This document shows positions 37,997-47,553 of a stretch of 64,000 nucleotides of DNA, one piece after another. Each line of letters begins with the position of its first letter. The stretch's first letter is position 1. The position numbers and the translations under genes are program-made. The stretch comes from Phytobacter palmae (GTDB lineage Bacteria > Pseudomonadota > Gammaproteobacteria > Enterobacterales > Enterobacteriaceae), in contig FONB01000004.1 of NCBI GenBank assembly GCA_900112785.1, positions 1-64,000 of the forward strand. The letters are read 5' to 3'. Under the pieces are notes generated by a model, which was not told the DNA's origin, did no database searches, and saw only the letters and a list, made by a program, of their open reading frames with translations.

Positions 37997-39082
37997 ATGG
38001 GTCCCCTTAAGCAATTCACACGCAAAAAGAACGCGTTTTTCCGTAGCATTAAATTTGCGTTGATCAATCGCCGCTACCGCCATAAAGCTGTGCGTGCGCC
38101 CTTTAATCCGCAATCGGTGAAACATCTGTTATTACTTCGCCTCGATGACAAGATTGGCGATATGGTGGTAACAACGGGATGCGCGCAGGCACTGGCAGCA
38201 AAGGGATATCGTGTTTCGGTGCTGACGGGCCCCGTCTGCAAGCAAATTCTGGCCGGGGCGGACTATCTGGAAAAGGTTCACCTCTATAAGCCGCGCATGT
38301 CGCTTGCGGCATTACAGGCCGAGCGGTTTGATGCCGTGATTGATTTTGATGATGTAAATACCTACGAGCGTTTTAAATTGTTGTCTGAACTGAATGTAGG
38401 TTGCGTCATTGGCTACAACAAAGAGCAGTACAAGCTTTTTGATCACTCCATTGCTTTCTTGGATGCCACAAAGCATATTTCCGCCCGTTATCAGCAGCTA
38501 TTGAATTTATTCGGTATTGCGGTTGACCACTACACCTACCATGTTGCGGGAGACGCACAAGAGCGTGAGAAGGTGGCGCAACTGCTGGCAAACGAACCAC
38601 CGCAAACCTGTTTTGTGGCGATAAATCCTTTTACGGGTTCCGGGGATAAAGATTTTTCTCGCGAGCAGGTCGCAAGCATTGTTGAGCATCTTAAGGCGCT
38701 GCCTTATCTCACCCGGGCGGTAATAATTGGTCAGAGCGCGAAAGTCAGTCAACTCAATATAGATAATGCCCTTTTCCTTCGGGACAGTACGATCAATTCT
38801 GCGGTAGAAATCGTGCGTCGGGTTGATCTGGTGATCACCCCGGATACCTCAATTGTGCATATTGCGCGTGCGCTCGATAAACCGCTCATTGCCGTTTATA
38901 ACCAACGTAAGCTGAAAGATACGGGGTTGCCGGGGTATAAAATCTGGGCACCAGGCTATGAAAAGGCGACGCAGCTCATTTGTTCGACAGACAATATTTC
39001 GGCTATGCCGATGGCAGAGTTATTGCGAACTATTGATATCCGCCTGGATGAGATTAGCCGTCCAGTAGCAACGGCGATGTAA
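37997..39082 (+). CDS. Glycosyltransferase family 9 (heptosyltransferase-like)
   Basis: This 361-residue protein has the GT9 pattern: LLLRLDDKIGDMVVTTG after a basic N-terminal extension, and a C-terminal VITPDTSIVHIARALDKPL nucleotide-binding segment. The family uses ADP-heptose donors. A GAG site nine bases before ATG 37997 favours this start over TTG 37988. It probably adds a further heptose to the outer core or a side branch. It is co-transcribed with wabN and ends at a strong terminator shared with waaL. Confidence 0.85.
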   Translation: MGPLKQFTRKKNAFFRSIKFALINRRYRHKAVRAPFNPQSVKHLLLLRLDDKIGDMVVTTGCAQALAAKGYRVSVLTGPVCKQILAGADYLEKVHLYKPRMSLAALQAERFDAVIDFDDVNTYERFKLLSELNVGCVIGYNKEQYKLFDHSIAFLDATKHISARYQQLLNLFGIAVDHYTYHVAGDAQEREKVAQLLANEPPQTCFVAINPFTGSGDKDFSREQVASIVEHLKALPYLTRAVIIGQSAKVSQLNIDNALFLRDSTINSAVEIVRRVDLVITPDTSIVHIARALDKPLIAVYNQRKLKDTGLPGYKIWAPGYEKATQLICSTDNISAMPMAELLRTIDIRLDEISRPVATAM

Positions 39083-39090
39083 TCAATAAT

Positions 39091-39120
39091 AAAGGCCCGC
39101 ATTGCGGGCCTTTATTTTTT
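39091..39120. terminator. Bidirectional terminator between GT9 gene and waaL
   Basis: AAAGGCCCGC-ATT-GCGGGCCTTT followed by ATTTTTT. The ten-base stem is symmetrical and lies between two convergent genes; the T-run overlaps the waaL stop codon. Confidence 0.9.
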
Positions 39121-40300
39121 AGAAGGTATAAAACAGATTTTTTGGTTTGCTGTGGCTAATGACAACCGCCAACGGCAGCCAGAATAATATCCAGGATTCT
39201 CTTGGGTTACTGATAATAAACATCCCCTGTGAGGACATAAATATCAGCGCAAAGATGAACAACGCGGTCTCATAACGTTTGTCTTTGACATATTTGCCAA
39301 TCGCAAAAGCCAGCCCACAGAAGATGATCATCAGCAAAGTGAAGAAACCCAAAATTCCGCCTTTCAGCAAGGTGCCAAGGTAGACACTATGCGTCGTGGT
39401 AATGTGCTCGCCGCTGTAATTTATAAAATCCAGGTCGAATGTAAAACCACGACCAAGCCACCAGTTAGAGGCCACTTCCTGTAGCGTATGGTGCCATATA
39501 CTTAGGCGCAGCCCACTCTGCGTGCTGAGTGCCTCGAAACGCCCCACCAGCAAATCGCCCGCCGGAGTAAAGAAGAATAAGGCAGCAAAGACGATAATAA
39601 GAGCTGCGCCGATAGCCAGATTGCGCTTCGTCAGTAAATGAAGATGCAATGTGAACAGAAAGGCGATGAAGAGTGAAATAATTGGCCCACGGCTTTGTGT
39701 CAGCAGCATCATAAATAGCAAAATGACGATGGGAATCCAGTACAGCGGCTGTTTCTGCTCCCGCATGAGGATACCTGAGAGCAATATACCTACGCCGCAA
39801 TAGCCTGCTAAATCAATAACATTCGTCGGTCCGGGGTTGCTCAGGGAGACCTGGCGGAGCGTGAGTACCAGCGAGTAGTCGGTTATCAGTGTATACACTG
39901 ACAGAACGGTAATACCTGCAACCACGCTTAACAGCGCAATGTGTCGGCTTTTTGGATTTTCCAGCAGGCTGGTCAGAATAAGCACGTAGAAAAAAAGATA
40001 GGTGCCATGGGTCAGTGTGGAACTAAAGCGCGGCGGTTCGCTTCCCCAGAAATTACTCAGCGAAAAATAAATCATGAAAACTATCATCGCAAAGAGTATC
40101 ACCCCTTTACCACGACAGTTTTGTACCAGCATGCTCAGATTTTGACGGCTTAATAACGACAATACAAACAAGGCTAAAGTGATATGGAAAAGGTTATTAG
40201 CGCGTGTTGACATACAAAAGATGGCACTAAAAAAAAGAAATAAATAAAAGAAAACCGGATAAGCGTTTTTGGAATGCTTAGCGATTGTTGAAGTAATCAT
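39119..40300 (-). CDS. waaL: O-antigen ligase WaaL
   Basis: This 393-residue membrane protein has about ten to twelve transmembrane segments and the large periplasmic loop of Wzy_C-type ligases. The conserved Arg and His region around residues 270-310 (WWLGRGF, THSVYLG) is present. WaaL joins undecaprenyl-linked O antigen to the lipid A core in the periplasm. ATG 40300 with AAGG upstream fits Klebsiella WaaL; the frame can be read from 40327. The gene overlaps the preceding one by 23 bases. This protein is normally variable between strains. Confidence 0.88.
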   Translation of the reverse strand: MITSTIAKHSKNAYPVFFYLFLFFSAIFCMSTRANNLFHITLALFVLSLLSRQNLSMLVQNCRGKGVILFAMIVFMIYFSLSNFWGSEPPRFSSTLTHGTYLFFYVLILTSLLENPKSRHIALLSVVAGITVLSVYTLITDYSLVLTLRQVSLSNPGPTNVIDLAGYCGVGILLSGILMREQKQPLYWIPIVILLFMMLLTQSRGPIISLFIAFLFTLHLHLLTKRNLAIGAALIIVFAALFFFTPAGDLLVGRFEALSTQSGLRLSIWHHTLQEVASNWWLGRGFTFDLDFINYSGEHITTTHSVYLGTLLKGGILGFFTLLMIIFCGLAFAIGKYVKDKRYETALFIFALIFMSSQGMFIISNPRESWILFWLPLAVVISHSKPKNLFYTF

Positions 40301-41186
40301 CAAAAGATACCTTAGTAAAAACTGCATCAGGTACTGCGCTGTCTAAAGAAAAGTTCACGACTGTGCTTTTATTCTCTTTCATTATGCGTGCAGCATGAGC
40401 GAAAGACGGCATAACAAGGTTGTCGACTTTTGTTTCCAGATAGGATGGCAGCTTGTTTTCTGCGGTCTCATAAAAACGTGGCTGGTGGAAGTTATTCATA
40501 TCCAGGCCACTAATGAGAATCGTGTTAAATCCCATAAAGGTTAAAATCTGCAATGTCCAGTAGACGACGGTCCCTGCATCAAAAATACCCAGTCGGATAT
40601 CGGTACTAAAACAGATATCGTTGCGCTTCTCGCAAAACCGCATCGGCGAGTTGCCGTTATAGGCTTCCCATTTTTGGTCCTGCGGAACTTTTGGCTGATA
40701 AATTTTATAGCAGGCGTCTTCAATCAGGGCTAAACGGCACTTAAGCTCTGCTGCGTAGCGATCGAGAATTTTGGCGATACCGTGCATGGTGGTAAACAGC
40801 AAGATACGGCTATCGGCAATAATGGCGCGGATGATATCGCTTCTTTTGTCAAAAAACTCCATATCCACAATGACATAAAGTGAAAAACTCACTTCCAGCG
40901 ACAGAGAATAGGCGCCGTTAACGCCCATCACCGGGATATCTTTTGGTAGTTTTTTGAAATCAATGCTTCGGGTTGATGGGCCGGTGGCTGTCAGTAAAAC
41001 CTCTCCCTGCTCACTCCCTTTCAGCTCGCTGAGTGACACCAGAGGAACCGGGGAGCCTTTATAATTCAGTGCGCTAATCTCGCCGCTCTGCGCCCGCTGG
41101 ATTTTGGTCCACGGCCAGAGATTTTCGTTATGGCGGAAGCTTCGCGGGCGCGTATAACGGTAAACTTGCTTAAAGAATGAACCCAT
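40278..41186 (-). CDS. WaaZ-like LPS core protein
   Basis: This 302-residue soluble protein shares with E. coli WaaZ (RfaZ) an N-terminal TATGPSTRSIDF followed by MGVNGAYSL and VIVDMEFFDKR, and a C-terminal ISGLDMN...PRFYE. WaaZ is tied to addition of a third Kdo in the inner core. The best start is ATG 41186, which shares one base with the waaC stop (TGATG). Remote homology read by eye supports the family; the sugar transferred is not established here. Confidence 0.65.
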   Translation of the reverse strand: MGSFFKQVYRYTRPRSFRHNENLWPWTKIQRAQSGEISALNYKGSPVPLVSLSELKGSEQGEVLLTATGPSTRSIDFKKLPKDIPVMGVNGAYSLSLEVSFSLYVIVDMEFFDKRSDIIRAIIADSRILLFTTMHGIAKILDRYAAELKCRLALIEDACYKIYQPKVPQDQKWEAYNGNSPMRFCEKRNDICFSTDIRLGIFDAGTVVYWTLQILTFMGFNTILISGLDMNNFHQPRFYETAENKLPSYLETKVDNLVMPSFAHAARIMKENKSTVVNFSLDSAVPDAVFTKVSFDDYFNNR

Positions 41187-42154
41187 CACACCCCCGCCTG
41201 GCTTTTAAGATATGCATAAACGCGTGCGGCTGAAATATCGTCCGTGCGGTTTCCCGTTTCCGGACGCAGGCTATGCTGATTTTTACCATACCCCCCGATC
41301 AACCCTGGATCCGTTGGCCCGTAGAGCGTCACATTCGGGCGATCCAGTGCCGCCGTCAAATGGCTCAGACCGGTATCGACGGAAACCACAAACCTCGCTC
41401 CGGCCAGTACCTGAGCGACATTTTCCAGGCTCATGCGTGGCAGGACGTCAACGAAATCATAGCCCTCGGCAAGGCGTTTTGCCCGTGCCTCTTCATGTGG
41501 CGCGCCCCAGGGTAACTTAATACGCAAGCCGCTGTCAGCCAGCAGGCCAAGCAGCTCACGCCAGTGGCTCTCAGGCCAGTGCTTATCATCACGTGTGGTG
41601 GCATGTAAAAAGACAGCATAGGGTGTTTTTAGGCCGCTACTGCTGGGAAAATGGCGGGCGATGGCGTAATCGCCCTGAATTGGTGGTTTGTTGTAGCCCA
41701 GACTTTTAGCGAACAGTTCACGGGTGCGTTCCACCGCATGCTGCTGCTTTGCAACGTGATGGCGCTGGTTATAGAACAAGCTCGCCAGCGGCTCACGCGC
41801 GGTTTGCCAGTCCATACCATGTTTAATGCCATGAGCAAGACGTGTTACCAGCGCGGCGCTTTTTACCAGCCCCTGAGCATCGATGATAGCGTCGTAGTAC
41901 TCAGCCTGCACGGCGTGGCGAAATGCGTGACGTTCTGCTTTCACCGGCGCAGAAAACCACGCTTTACGCCAGCGGCGAATCGCTACGGGAATAACCCTGT
42001 CAACCGCATCATGCCACGACGGGATTTGCGCAAAGTTGTCTTCCACCACCCAGTCAAAGTGAATACCGGGAATGGCCTGTACCGCGTCGGTTAACGCAGG
42101 CAGGGTATGCAGCACATCACCCATCGAAGAGGTTTTAACGATAAGAACCCGCAT
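41186..42154 (-). CDS. waaC: Heptosyltransferase I WaaC
   Basis: This 322-residue GT9 enzyme transfers the first L-glycero-D-manno-heptose to Kdo. The start MRVLIVKTSSMGDVLHTLPAL and C-terminal SVDTGLSHLTAALDRPN are diagnostic. Identity with E. coli WaaC is high. It lies three bases after waaF in the hldD-waaF-waaC run. Confidence 0.96.
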   Translation of the reverse strand: MRVLIVKTSSMGDVLHTLPALTDAVQAIPGIHFDWVVEDNFAQIPSWHDAVDRVIPVAIRRWRKAWFSAPVKAERHAFRHAVQAEYYDAIIDAQGLVKSAALVTRLAHGIKHGMDWQTAREPLASLFYNQRHHVAKQQHAVERTRELFAKSLGYNKPPIQGDYAIARHFPSSSGLKTPYAVFLHATTRDDKHWPESHWRELLGLLADSGLRIKLPWGAPHEEARAKRLAEGYDFVDVLPRMSLENVAQVLAGARFVVSVDTGLSHLTAALDRPNVTLYGPTDPGLIGGYGKNQHSLRPETGNRTDDISAARVYAYLKSQAGV

Positions 42155-42157
42155 TCG

Positions 42158-43204
42158 TTATCCTTCTTCGTTCAGCAGCAGCGCATTTAGCTCGCTCAGT
42201 ACCTGCTGCGGGGTAATGTCGATCAGACTCTGGTGATAGCCTTCGGCGGCATCGCCTTTACGGACTTTGTGATAGCCGGTAATCAGGCGAATCACCCGCG
42301 CTTTGTGCGACAGCGGCGGAGTGAAATCCGGGCTGCTGGGCCCATAAAGCGCGACCAGCGGGCGATTAAGTGCCGCGGCAACATGCATCAGTCCTGAGTC
42401 ATTGCTGACGACTGCTTTACAGGAGGCGAGCAGAATAACCGCCTGTTCCAGTTGGGTTTCCCCGGCCAGATTGCGACACCAGGCCTGCTGTTCAATGCTT
42501 AACGTCGCGAGAATTTGGTTGCCTGCGTCGTGATCTTTCGCCGAACCAAACAGCACAATCTGAAAGCCTTCGTCGATCAGCTGTTTTGCCAGTTCTGCAT
42601 AGTGATAGTGTGGCCAGCGTTTGGCCGGGCCAAACTCAGCGCCGGGGCAAAAACCGATCAGTAGACGTTCGGCTGAGAGGTTAAAGGCAGCGCAAGTCTG
42701 GGCTTTTTCGCCCTCAGTCACCTGTAACTGCGGCCACAGCAGTGGCTGCGGCAAATCTTTCGCCGACGCCATCACGCCTTTATCGTAGGCCAACGCCACA
42801 TAGCGTTCGACCATCAGCGGCCAGGCCTGCTTGTCTAAAACGCGAACATCGTTCAGTAAGCCATAGCGCATTTCGCCGCGCCAGCCGGTACGGCGAGGCA
42901 CGTTGGCAAAGAAGGGCACCAGCGCCGATTTAAAAGAATTGGGCAGGACGTATGCTCTGTCATAGCGTTTTTCCCGCAGACTGTGGCCCAGCTTACGGCG
43001 CTCGCCAAGCTCCAGCGCACCGTGGCCGAGCGGCATCGGTATCGCTTCGTTGACTTCCGGCATCCGCGACAACAGCGGACGGCACCACGCGGGTGCCATC
43101 ACATCTATTGAAGCCTGGGGATAGCGCGCTTTGAGCGTGCGATAGAGACTTTGCGACATCATCATGTCGCCCACCCATGACGGGCCGATCACCAGAATTC
43201 TCAT
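42158..43204 (-). CDS. waaF: Heptosyltransferase II WaaF
   Basis: This 348-residue GT9 enzyme adds the second heptose. MRILVIGPSWVGDMMMSQSL at the start and SNDSGLMHVAAALNRPL near the end are the family motifs. The length equals that of E. coli WaaF. It is three bases after hldD, with which it is co-transcribed. Confidence 0.97.
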   Translation of the reverse strand: MRILVIGPSWVGDMMMSQSLYRTLKARYPQASIDVMAPAWCRPLLSRMPEVNEAIPMPLGHGALELGERRKLGHSLREKRYDRAYVLPNSFKSALVPFFANVPRRTGWRGEMRYGLLNDVRVLDKQAWPLMVERYVALAYDKGVMASAKDLPQPLLWPQLQVTEGEKAQTCAAFNLSAERLLIGFCPGAEFGPAKRWPHYHYAELAKQLIDEGFQIVLFGSAKDHDAGNQILATLSIEQQAWCRNLAGETQLEQAVILLASCKAVVSNDSGLMHVAAALNRPLVALYGPSSPDFTPPLSHKARVIRLITGYHKVRKGDAAEGYHQSLIDITPQQVLSELNALLLNEEG

Positions 43205-43206
43205 AC

Positions 43207-44139
43207 TTACGCGTCGCGGTTCAGCCAGGCCATATATTCCGTTACGCCTTCGGCGACGGTCTTGAACGGCTTATCGTAGCCCGCAGCGCGCAGGTTGGTT
43301 AAATCAGCCTGGGTAAATGCCTGATAGCGACCTTTCAGTTTATCCGGGAACGGAATGTATTCGATGCTGCCTTTTTTGTGGAACGCCAGCGTGGCATCGG
43401 CCACGGCCTGGAAAGATTCCGCACGACCCGTGCCGAGGTTGAAAATACCGGATACGCCGTTTTCCCAGAACCACAGATTGACTGCTGCCACGTCGCCTAC
43501 ATAGACGAAGTCACGTTTGAAGCTGTCGCTGCCTTCAAACAGTTTCGGGCTTTCGCCGTTATTCAGCTGGGTGTTGAGGTGGAAAGCCACGCTCGCCATA
43601 CTGCCTTTGTGACCTTCGCGCGGCCCGTAAACATTGAAATAGCGGAAACCGACAACCGGAGAGTTGGCTTCCGGCAGGATCTGACGAACATATTCATCGA
43701 ACAAGAATTTAGAGTAACCGTAGACGTTCAGCGGTTTTTCATATTCACGCGACTCGATGAAGTCGCTGGTGCGTCCGCCATAGGTGGCCGCAGAAGAGGC
43801 GTACAGGAACGGAATTTCACGCTCCAGGCAGTAATGCAGCAACTCTTTGGAGTACTGATAGTTGTTATCCATCATGTACTTGCCATCCCACTCGGTGGTG
43901 GATGAGCATGCGCCTTCGTGGAAAATAGCCTCGATATCGCCGAATTCTTCACCCGCCATAATCTGGATAAGGAAGTCTTCTTTGTCCATGTAGTCGGCAA
44001 TATCAAGATCCACCAGGTTCACAAACTTGGTGCCGTCTTTCAGATTGTCCACCACCAGAATGTCGGTGATGCCTTTATCATTCAGGGCCTTAACGATATT
44101 GCTGCCGATAAAACCCGCGCCGCCGGTAACGATAATCAT
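43207..44139 (-). CDS. hldD: ADP-heptose epimerase HldD
   Basis: This 310-residue short-chain dehydrogenase-type epimerase converts ADP-D-glycero- to ADP-L-glycero-D-manno-heptose, the donor for WaaC, WaaF and WaaQ. The NAD-binding GGAGFIGS, and the YxxxK motif (YGYSKF) are present. ATG 44139 gives the E. coli length and has an AAAGG ribosome binding site. It heads the core operon, divergent from kbl. Confidence 0.97.
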   Translation of the reverse strand: MIIVTGGAGFIGSNIVKALNDKGITDILVVDNLKDGTKFVNLVDLDIADYMDKEDFLIQIMAGEEFGDIEAIFHEGACSSTTEWDGKYMMDNNYQYSKELLHYCLEREIPFLYASSAATYGGRTSDFIESREYEKPLNVYGYSKFLFDEYVRQILPEANSPVVGFRYFNVYGPREGHKGSMASVAFHLNTQLNNGESPKLFEGSDSFKRDFVYVGDVAAVNLWFWENGVSGIFNLGTGRAESFQAVADATLAFHKKGSIEYIPFPDKLKGRYQAFTQADLTNLRAAGYDKPFKTVAEGVTEYMAWLNRDA

Positions 44140-44195
44140 AACTATAACCTTTGAATTGTGGAGCTCCGAGACTATCTCAGACACTAATGATTCTT

Positions 44196-44201
44196 ATCAT
44201 A
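44196..44201 (-). promoter_or_regulatory. Possible hldD promoter -10 box
   Basis: The minus strand reads TGGTATGATAAG, an extended -10 element (TG-N-TATGAT) 57 bases before hldD. The -35 region is weak. hldD in E. coli also has a heat-shock promoter, which I could not place here with confidence. Confidence 0.4.
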
Positions 44202-44355
44202 CCATCTCATTGCCAGCCCGACAGCCATTCACGGACAGGCCATAATCGTACACGTGATTTATGCTACAAAATGTGCAACAGGTGATGCGTCATCTCGTAT
44301 CAACGTATAGCTTTGGGTAATATGTGCCGAAATTTGCCCAGTCTGGAGAATTGCG

Positions 44356-45552
44356 ATGCGTGGGGATTTTTACAAGCAGTTAACGAGCGACCTGGAGACC
44401 GCACGTGCGGAAGGGTTGTTTAAAGAAGAACGCATTATCACGTCGGCCCAGCAAGCTGATATTACCGTGGCGAATGGAAGCCATGTCATTAACTTCTGTG
44501 CCAATAACTACCTGGGTCTGGCCAACCATCCTGAATTGATTGCCGCCGCGAAAGCGGGGATGGACAGCCACGGGTTCGGCATGGCTTCTGTACGTTTTAT
44601 CTGCGGTACGCAGGACAGCCACAAGCAGCTTGAAAAGAAACTCGCTGAGTTCCTCGGTATGGAGGATGCGATCCTTTATTCCTCCTGCTTCGATGCCAAC
44701 GGCGGTCTGTTCGAAACCCTGCTGGGTGCGGAAGATGCCATTATTTCCGATGCGCTGAATCACGCGTCGATCATTGACGGCGTACGTCTTTGTAAAGCGA
44801 AGCGTTTTCGCTATGCCAATAACGACATGCAGGAGCTGGAAGCGCGTCTGAAAGAGGCCCGCGAAGCTGGCGCTCGCCATGTGCTGATCGCCACCGATGG
44901 CGTCTTCTCAATGGACGGCGTGATTGCCAACCTGAAGGGTGTCTGCGACCTGGCAGACAAATACGATGCGCTGGTCATGGTCGATGATTCCCACGCGGTG
45001 GGATTTGTTGGCGATAACGGCCGTGGCTCGCACGAGTATTGCGACGTTATGGGGCGTGTGGACATTATCACCGGTACGCTGGGTAAAGCGCTCGGCGGCG
45101 CATCTGGTGGTTATACCGCAGCGCGTAAAGAGGTTGTTGAGTGGCTGCGTCAGCGCTCACGTCCGTATCTGTTCTCCAACTCGCTGGCGCCAGCGATTGT
45201 CGCGGCTTCCATTAAAGTGCTGGAGATGGTGGAAGCGGGGAGCGAGCTGCGCGACCGTCTGTGGTCTAACGCACGTCTGTTCCGTGAAAAAATGAGTGCG
45301 GCAGGCTTTACCCTGGCGGGTGCCGATCACGCCATCATCCCGGTGATGCTGGGCGATGCGGTTGTGGCACAGAACTTTGCCCGCGAGCTGCAAAAAGAGG
45401 GGATTTACGTGACCGGCTTTTTCTTCCCGGTAGTGCCAAAAGGCCAGGCACGTATTCGTACCCAAATGTCAGCCGCTCATACTCCTGAGCAAATTGAACG
45501 TGCGGTGGCTGCCTTTACCCGCATCGGTAAACAACTGGGCGTCATCGCCTGA
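44356..45552 (+). CDS. kbl: Glycine C-acetyltransferase (2-amino-3-ketobutyrate CoA ligase)
   Basis: This 398-residue PLP enzyme cleaves 2-amino-3-oxobutyrate with CoA to glycine and acetyl-CoA in threonine breakdown. The PLP lysine lies in [15 protein letters not shown], and the [10 protein letters not shown] Asp motif is present. It is nine bases upstream of tdh, the enzyme that makes its substrate. The upstream gap of 216 bases carries both its promoter and that of hldD. Confidence 0.97.
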   Translation: MRGDFYKQLTSDLETARAEGLFKEERIITSAQQADITVANGSHVINFCANNYLGLANHPELIAAAKAGMDSHGFGMASVRFICGTQDSHKQLEKKLAEFLGMEDAILYSSCFDANGGLFETLLGAEDAIISDALNHASIIDGVRLCKAKRFRYANNDMQELEARLKEAREAGARHVLIATDGVFSMDGVIANLKGVCDLADKYDALVMVDDSHAVGFVGDNGRGSHEYCDVMGRVDIITGTLGKALGGASGGYTAARKEVVEWLRQRSRPYLFSNSLAPAIVAASIKVLEMVEAGSELRDRLWSNARLFREKMSAAGFTLAGADHAIIPVMLGDAVVAQNFARELQKEGIYVTGFFFPVVPKGQARIRTQMSAAHTPEQIERAVAAFTRIGKQLGVIA

Positions 45553-45561
45553 GGACGTAAG

Positions 45562-46587
45562 ATGAAAGCGCTATCTAAGTTGAAAGCGGAAGAAGGCATC
45601 TGGATGAACGATGTTCCGGCCCCGGAAGTCGGACATAACGACCTGCTGATTAAAATCCGCAAAACTGCTATTTGTGGTACCGATGTGCATATCTATAACT
45701 GGGATGAATGGTCGCAAAAAACGATCCCGGTACCGATGGTGGTCGGGCACGAGTACGTTGGTGAAGTGGTTGGCATCGGCCAGGAAGTGAAAGGTTTTAA
45801 AATTGGCGACCGTGTTTCCGGTGAAGGCCACATTACCTGCGGTCATTGCCGTAACTGCCGCGCTGGTCGTACGCACCTGTGCCGCAACACCGTGGGTGTG
45901 GGCGTCAACCGTCCGGGCTGTTTTGCTGAATTTCTGGTTATTCCGGCGTTTAACGCTTTCAAAATCCCGGACAACATTTCCGACGATCTGGCCTCTATTT
46001 TCGATCCGTTCGGCAATGCGGTTCACACCGCGCTCTCCTTCGATCTGGTTGGGGAAGATGTGCTGGTTTCCGGCGCTGGCCCAATTGGCATTATGGCGGC
46101 AGCGGTGGCAAAACATGTTGGCGCGCGGCATGTCGTTATCACTGACGTAAATGAATACCGTCTGGATCTGGCGCGTAAAATGGGCGTTACTCGCGCGGTC
46201 AACGTGGCGAAAGAGAACCTGTCCGATGTGATGGCAGAGCTGGGAATGACCGAAGGTTTTGATGTCGGGCTGGAAATGTCCGGCGCGCCGCCAGCCTTCC
46301 GTACTATGCTCGATACCATGAACCACGGTGGTCGTATTGCGATGTTGGGTATTCCGCCGTCTGATATGGCTATTGACTGGAATAAAGTGATCTTCAAGGG
46401 TCTCTTTATTAAAGGTATCTATGGTCGTGAAATGTTTGAAACCTGGTACAAAATGGCGGCATTAATTCAGTCCGGACTGGATTTGACCCCTATTATCACT
46501 CACCGTTTCGGTATTGATGACTTCCAGAAAGGATTTGATGCGATGCGTTCTGGACAGTCAGGTAAGGTAATCCTTAGCTGGAATTAA
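45562..46587 (+). CDS. tdh: L-threonine 3-dehydrogenase
   Basis: This 341-residue zinc alcohol dehydrogenase-like enzyme oxidises threonine with NAD. The catalytic zinc site (CGTDVHIY with Cys38, [10 protein letters not shown]), the structural zinc cysteines ([15 protein letters not shown]) and the NAD-binding GAGPIG are present. The length equals that of E. coli Tdh. It is followed by an intrinsic terminator. Confidence 0.97.
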   Translation: MKALSKLKAEEGIWMNDVPAPEVGHNDLLIKIRKTAICGTDVHIYNWDEWSQKTIPVPMVVGHEYVGEVVGIGQEVKGFKIGDRVSGEGHITCGHCRNCRAGRTHLCRNTVGVGVNRPGCFAEFLVIPAFNAFKIPDNISDDLASIFDPFGNAVHTALSFDLVGEDVLVSGAGPIGIMAAAVAKHVGARHVVITDVNEYRLDLARKMGVTRAVNVAKENLSDVMAELGMTEGFDVGLEMSGAPPAFRTMLDTMNHGGRIAMLGIPPSDMAIDWNKVIFKGLFIKGIYGREMFETWYKMAALIQSGLDLTPIITHRFGIDDFQKGFDAMRSGQSGKVILSWN

Positions 46588-46591
46588 AAAT

Positions 46592-46614
46592 AAAGACGCC
46601 TACGGGCGTCTTTT
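46592..46614 (+). terminator. Terminator of kbl-tdh
   Basis: AAAGACGCC-TACG-GGCGTCTTT followed by T lies five bases after the tdh stop. Confidence 0.85.
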
Positions 46615-46735
46615 CCCTCTCTTTTTCCTGTTTGCATCTTTAAATCGCACAAAAGGCACAATTTCCGTAACAGTGTTCTACATTAGAAAGTAAAGTTCGT
46701 TGACGATCCGTTTAACCTTTTCAGTGCGGCTAATT

Positions 46736-47542
46736 ATGTTCAAACTTTCGGTGTGTCTGTTGACCTGCAATTCAGCTCGCTTATTACGGGATGTGCTCCC
46801 GCCACTGCTTAAAATTGCGGATGATTTTGTGGTTCTGGATTCCGGCAGTACAGACGCGACGCTGGATATTTGCCGGGAATATGATCTTCATGTTCATTAT
46901 CATCCATATGCCATGCATGGCGCGCAGATGAACCACGCAACCAGCCTGGCTGCGTATGACTGGGTGCTCTGTATGGATAGTGATGAAATCCTTGACGAGC
47001 AGACGGTAAATTTTATCCTGCAGCTAAAAGCAGGCGAGGAACCGAGTGCCGATCAGGCGTGGCGTTTGCCGCGTTACTGGTACGTGCTGGGCGAACAAAC
47101 GCGCACAATATATCCTATATCCTCACCTGATTTCCCGGTGCGTTTATATAATCGTCGGGCGGCGCGTTTTAACAATCGCGCCGTTGACGATCAGGTTGAA
47201 GGTTATTCGACATCGACAAAAATACCGGGACATGTACGCCACGATACGTTTTATTCACTGCATGAAGTATTCAATAAACTTAATAGCTACACCACGCGAC
47301 TGGTGAAATATCAGAAAATCCGTCCATCGATTGCTCGTGGAATTATCAGCGCCATCGGTGCGTTTTTTAAATGGTATTTATTTAGCGGCGCGTGGCGTAA
47401 CGGCAAAGTGGGCGCGGTGACGGGTTTATATGCCACCTTGTACAGTTTTCTTAAATATTTCAAAGCATGGTATGCCTACAATGGCCACAACGATGAAAAA
47501 AACGTTGTGGCAGAAGAAAAGAAAAACACCCGCACGGTTTAG
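46736..47542 (+). CDS. GT2 glycosyltransferase, WaaE-like
   Basis: This 268-residue family 2 glycosyltransferase has an N-terminal LSVCLLTCNSARLL, LDSGSTDATL and a DSDE metal motif at about residue 83. It resembles WaaE more than WaaH. ATG 46736 is chosen over TTG 46700 because the conserved domain starts there; the ribosome binding site is weak. It sits where E. coli has yibD (waaH), between tdh and yibQ. It may decorate the LPS core or another glycan; the substrate is unknown. Its stop codon overlaps that of yibQ. Confidence 0.8.
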   Translation: MFKLSVCLLTCNSARLLRDVLPPLLKIADDFVVLDSGSTDATLDICREYDLHVHYHPYAMHGAQMNHATSLAAYDWVLCMDSDEILDEQTVNFILQLKAGEEPSADQAWRLPRYWYVLGEQTRTIYPISSPDFPVRLYNRRAARFNNRAVDDQVEGYSTSTKIPGHVRHDTFYSLHEVFNKLNSYTTRLVKYQKIRPSIARGIISAIGAFFKWYLFSGAWRNGKVGAVTGLYATLYSFLKYFKAWYAYNGHNDEKNVVAEEKKNTRTV

Positions 47543-47553
47543 GGGTGTTTTTT
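47522..47553. terminator. Terminator spanning two convergent stop codons
   Basis: AAAAACACC...GGTGTTTTT forms a nine-base stem around the stop codons of the WaaE-like gene and yibQ, so the coding ends themselves serve as terminator on both strands. Confidence 0.7.
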
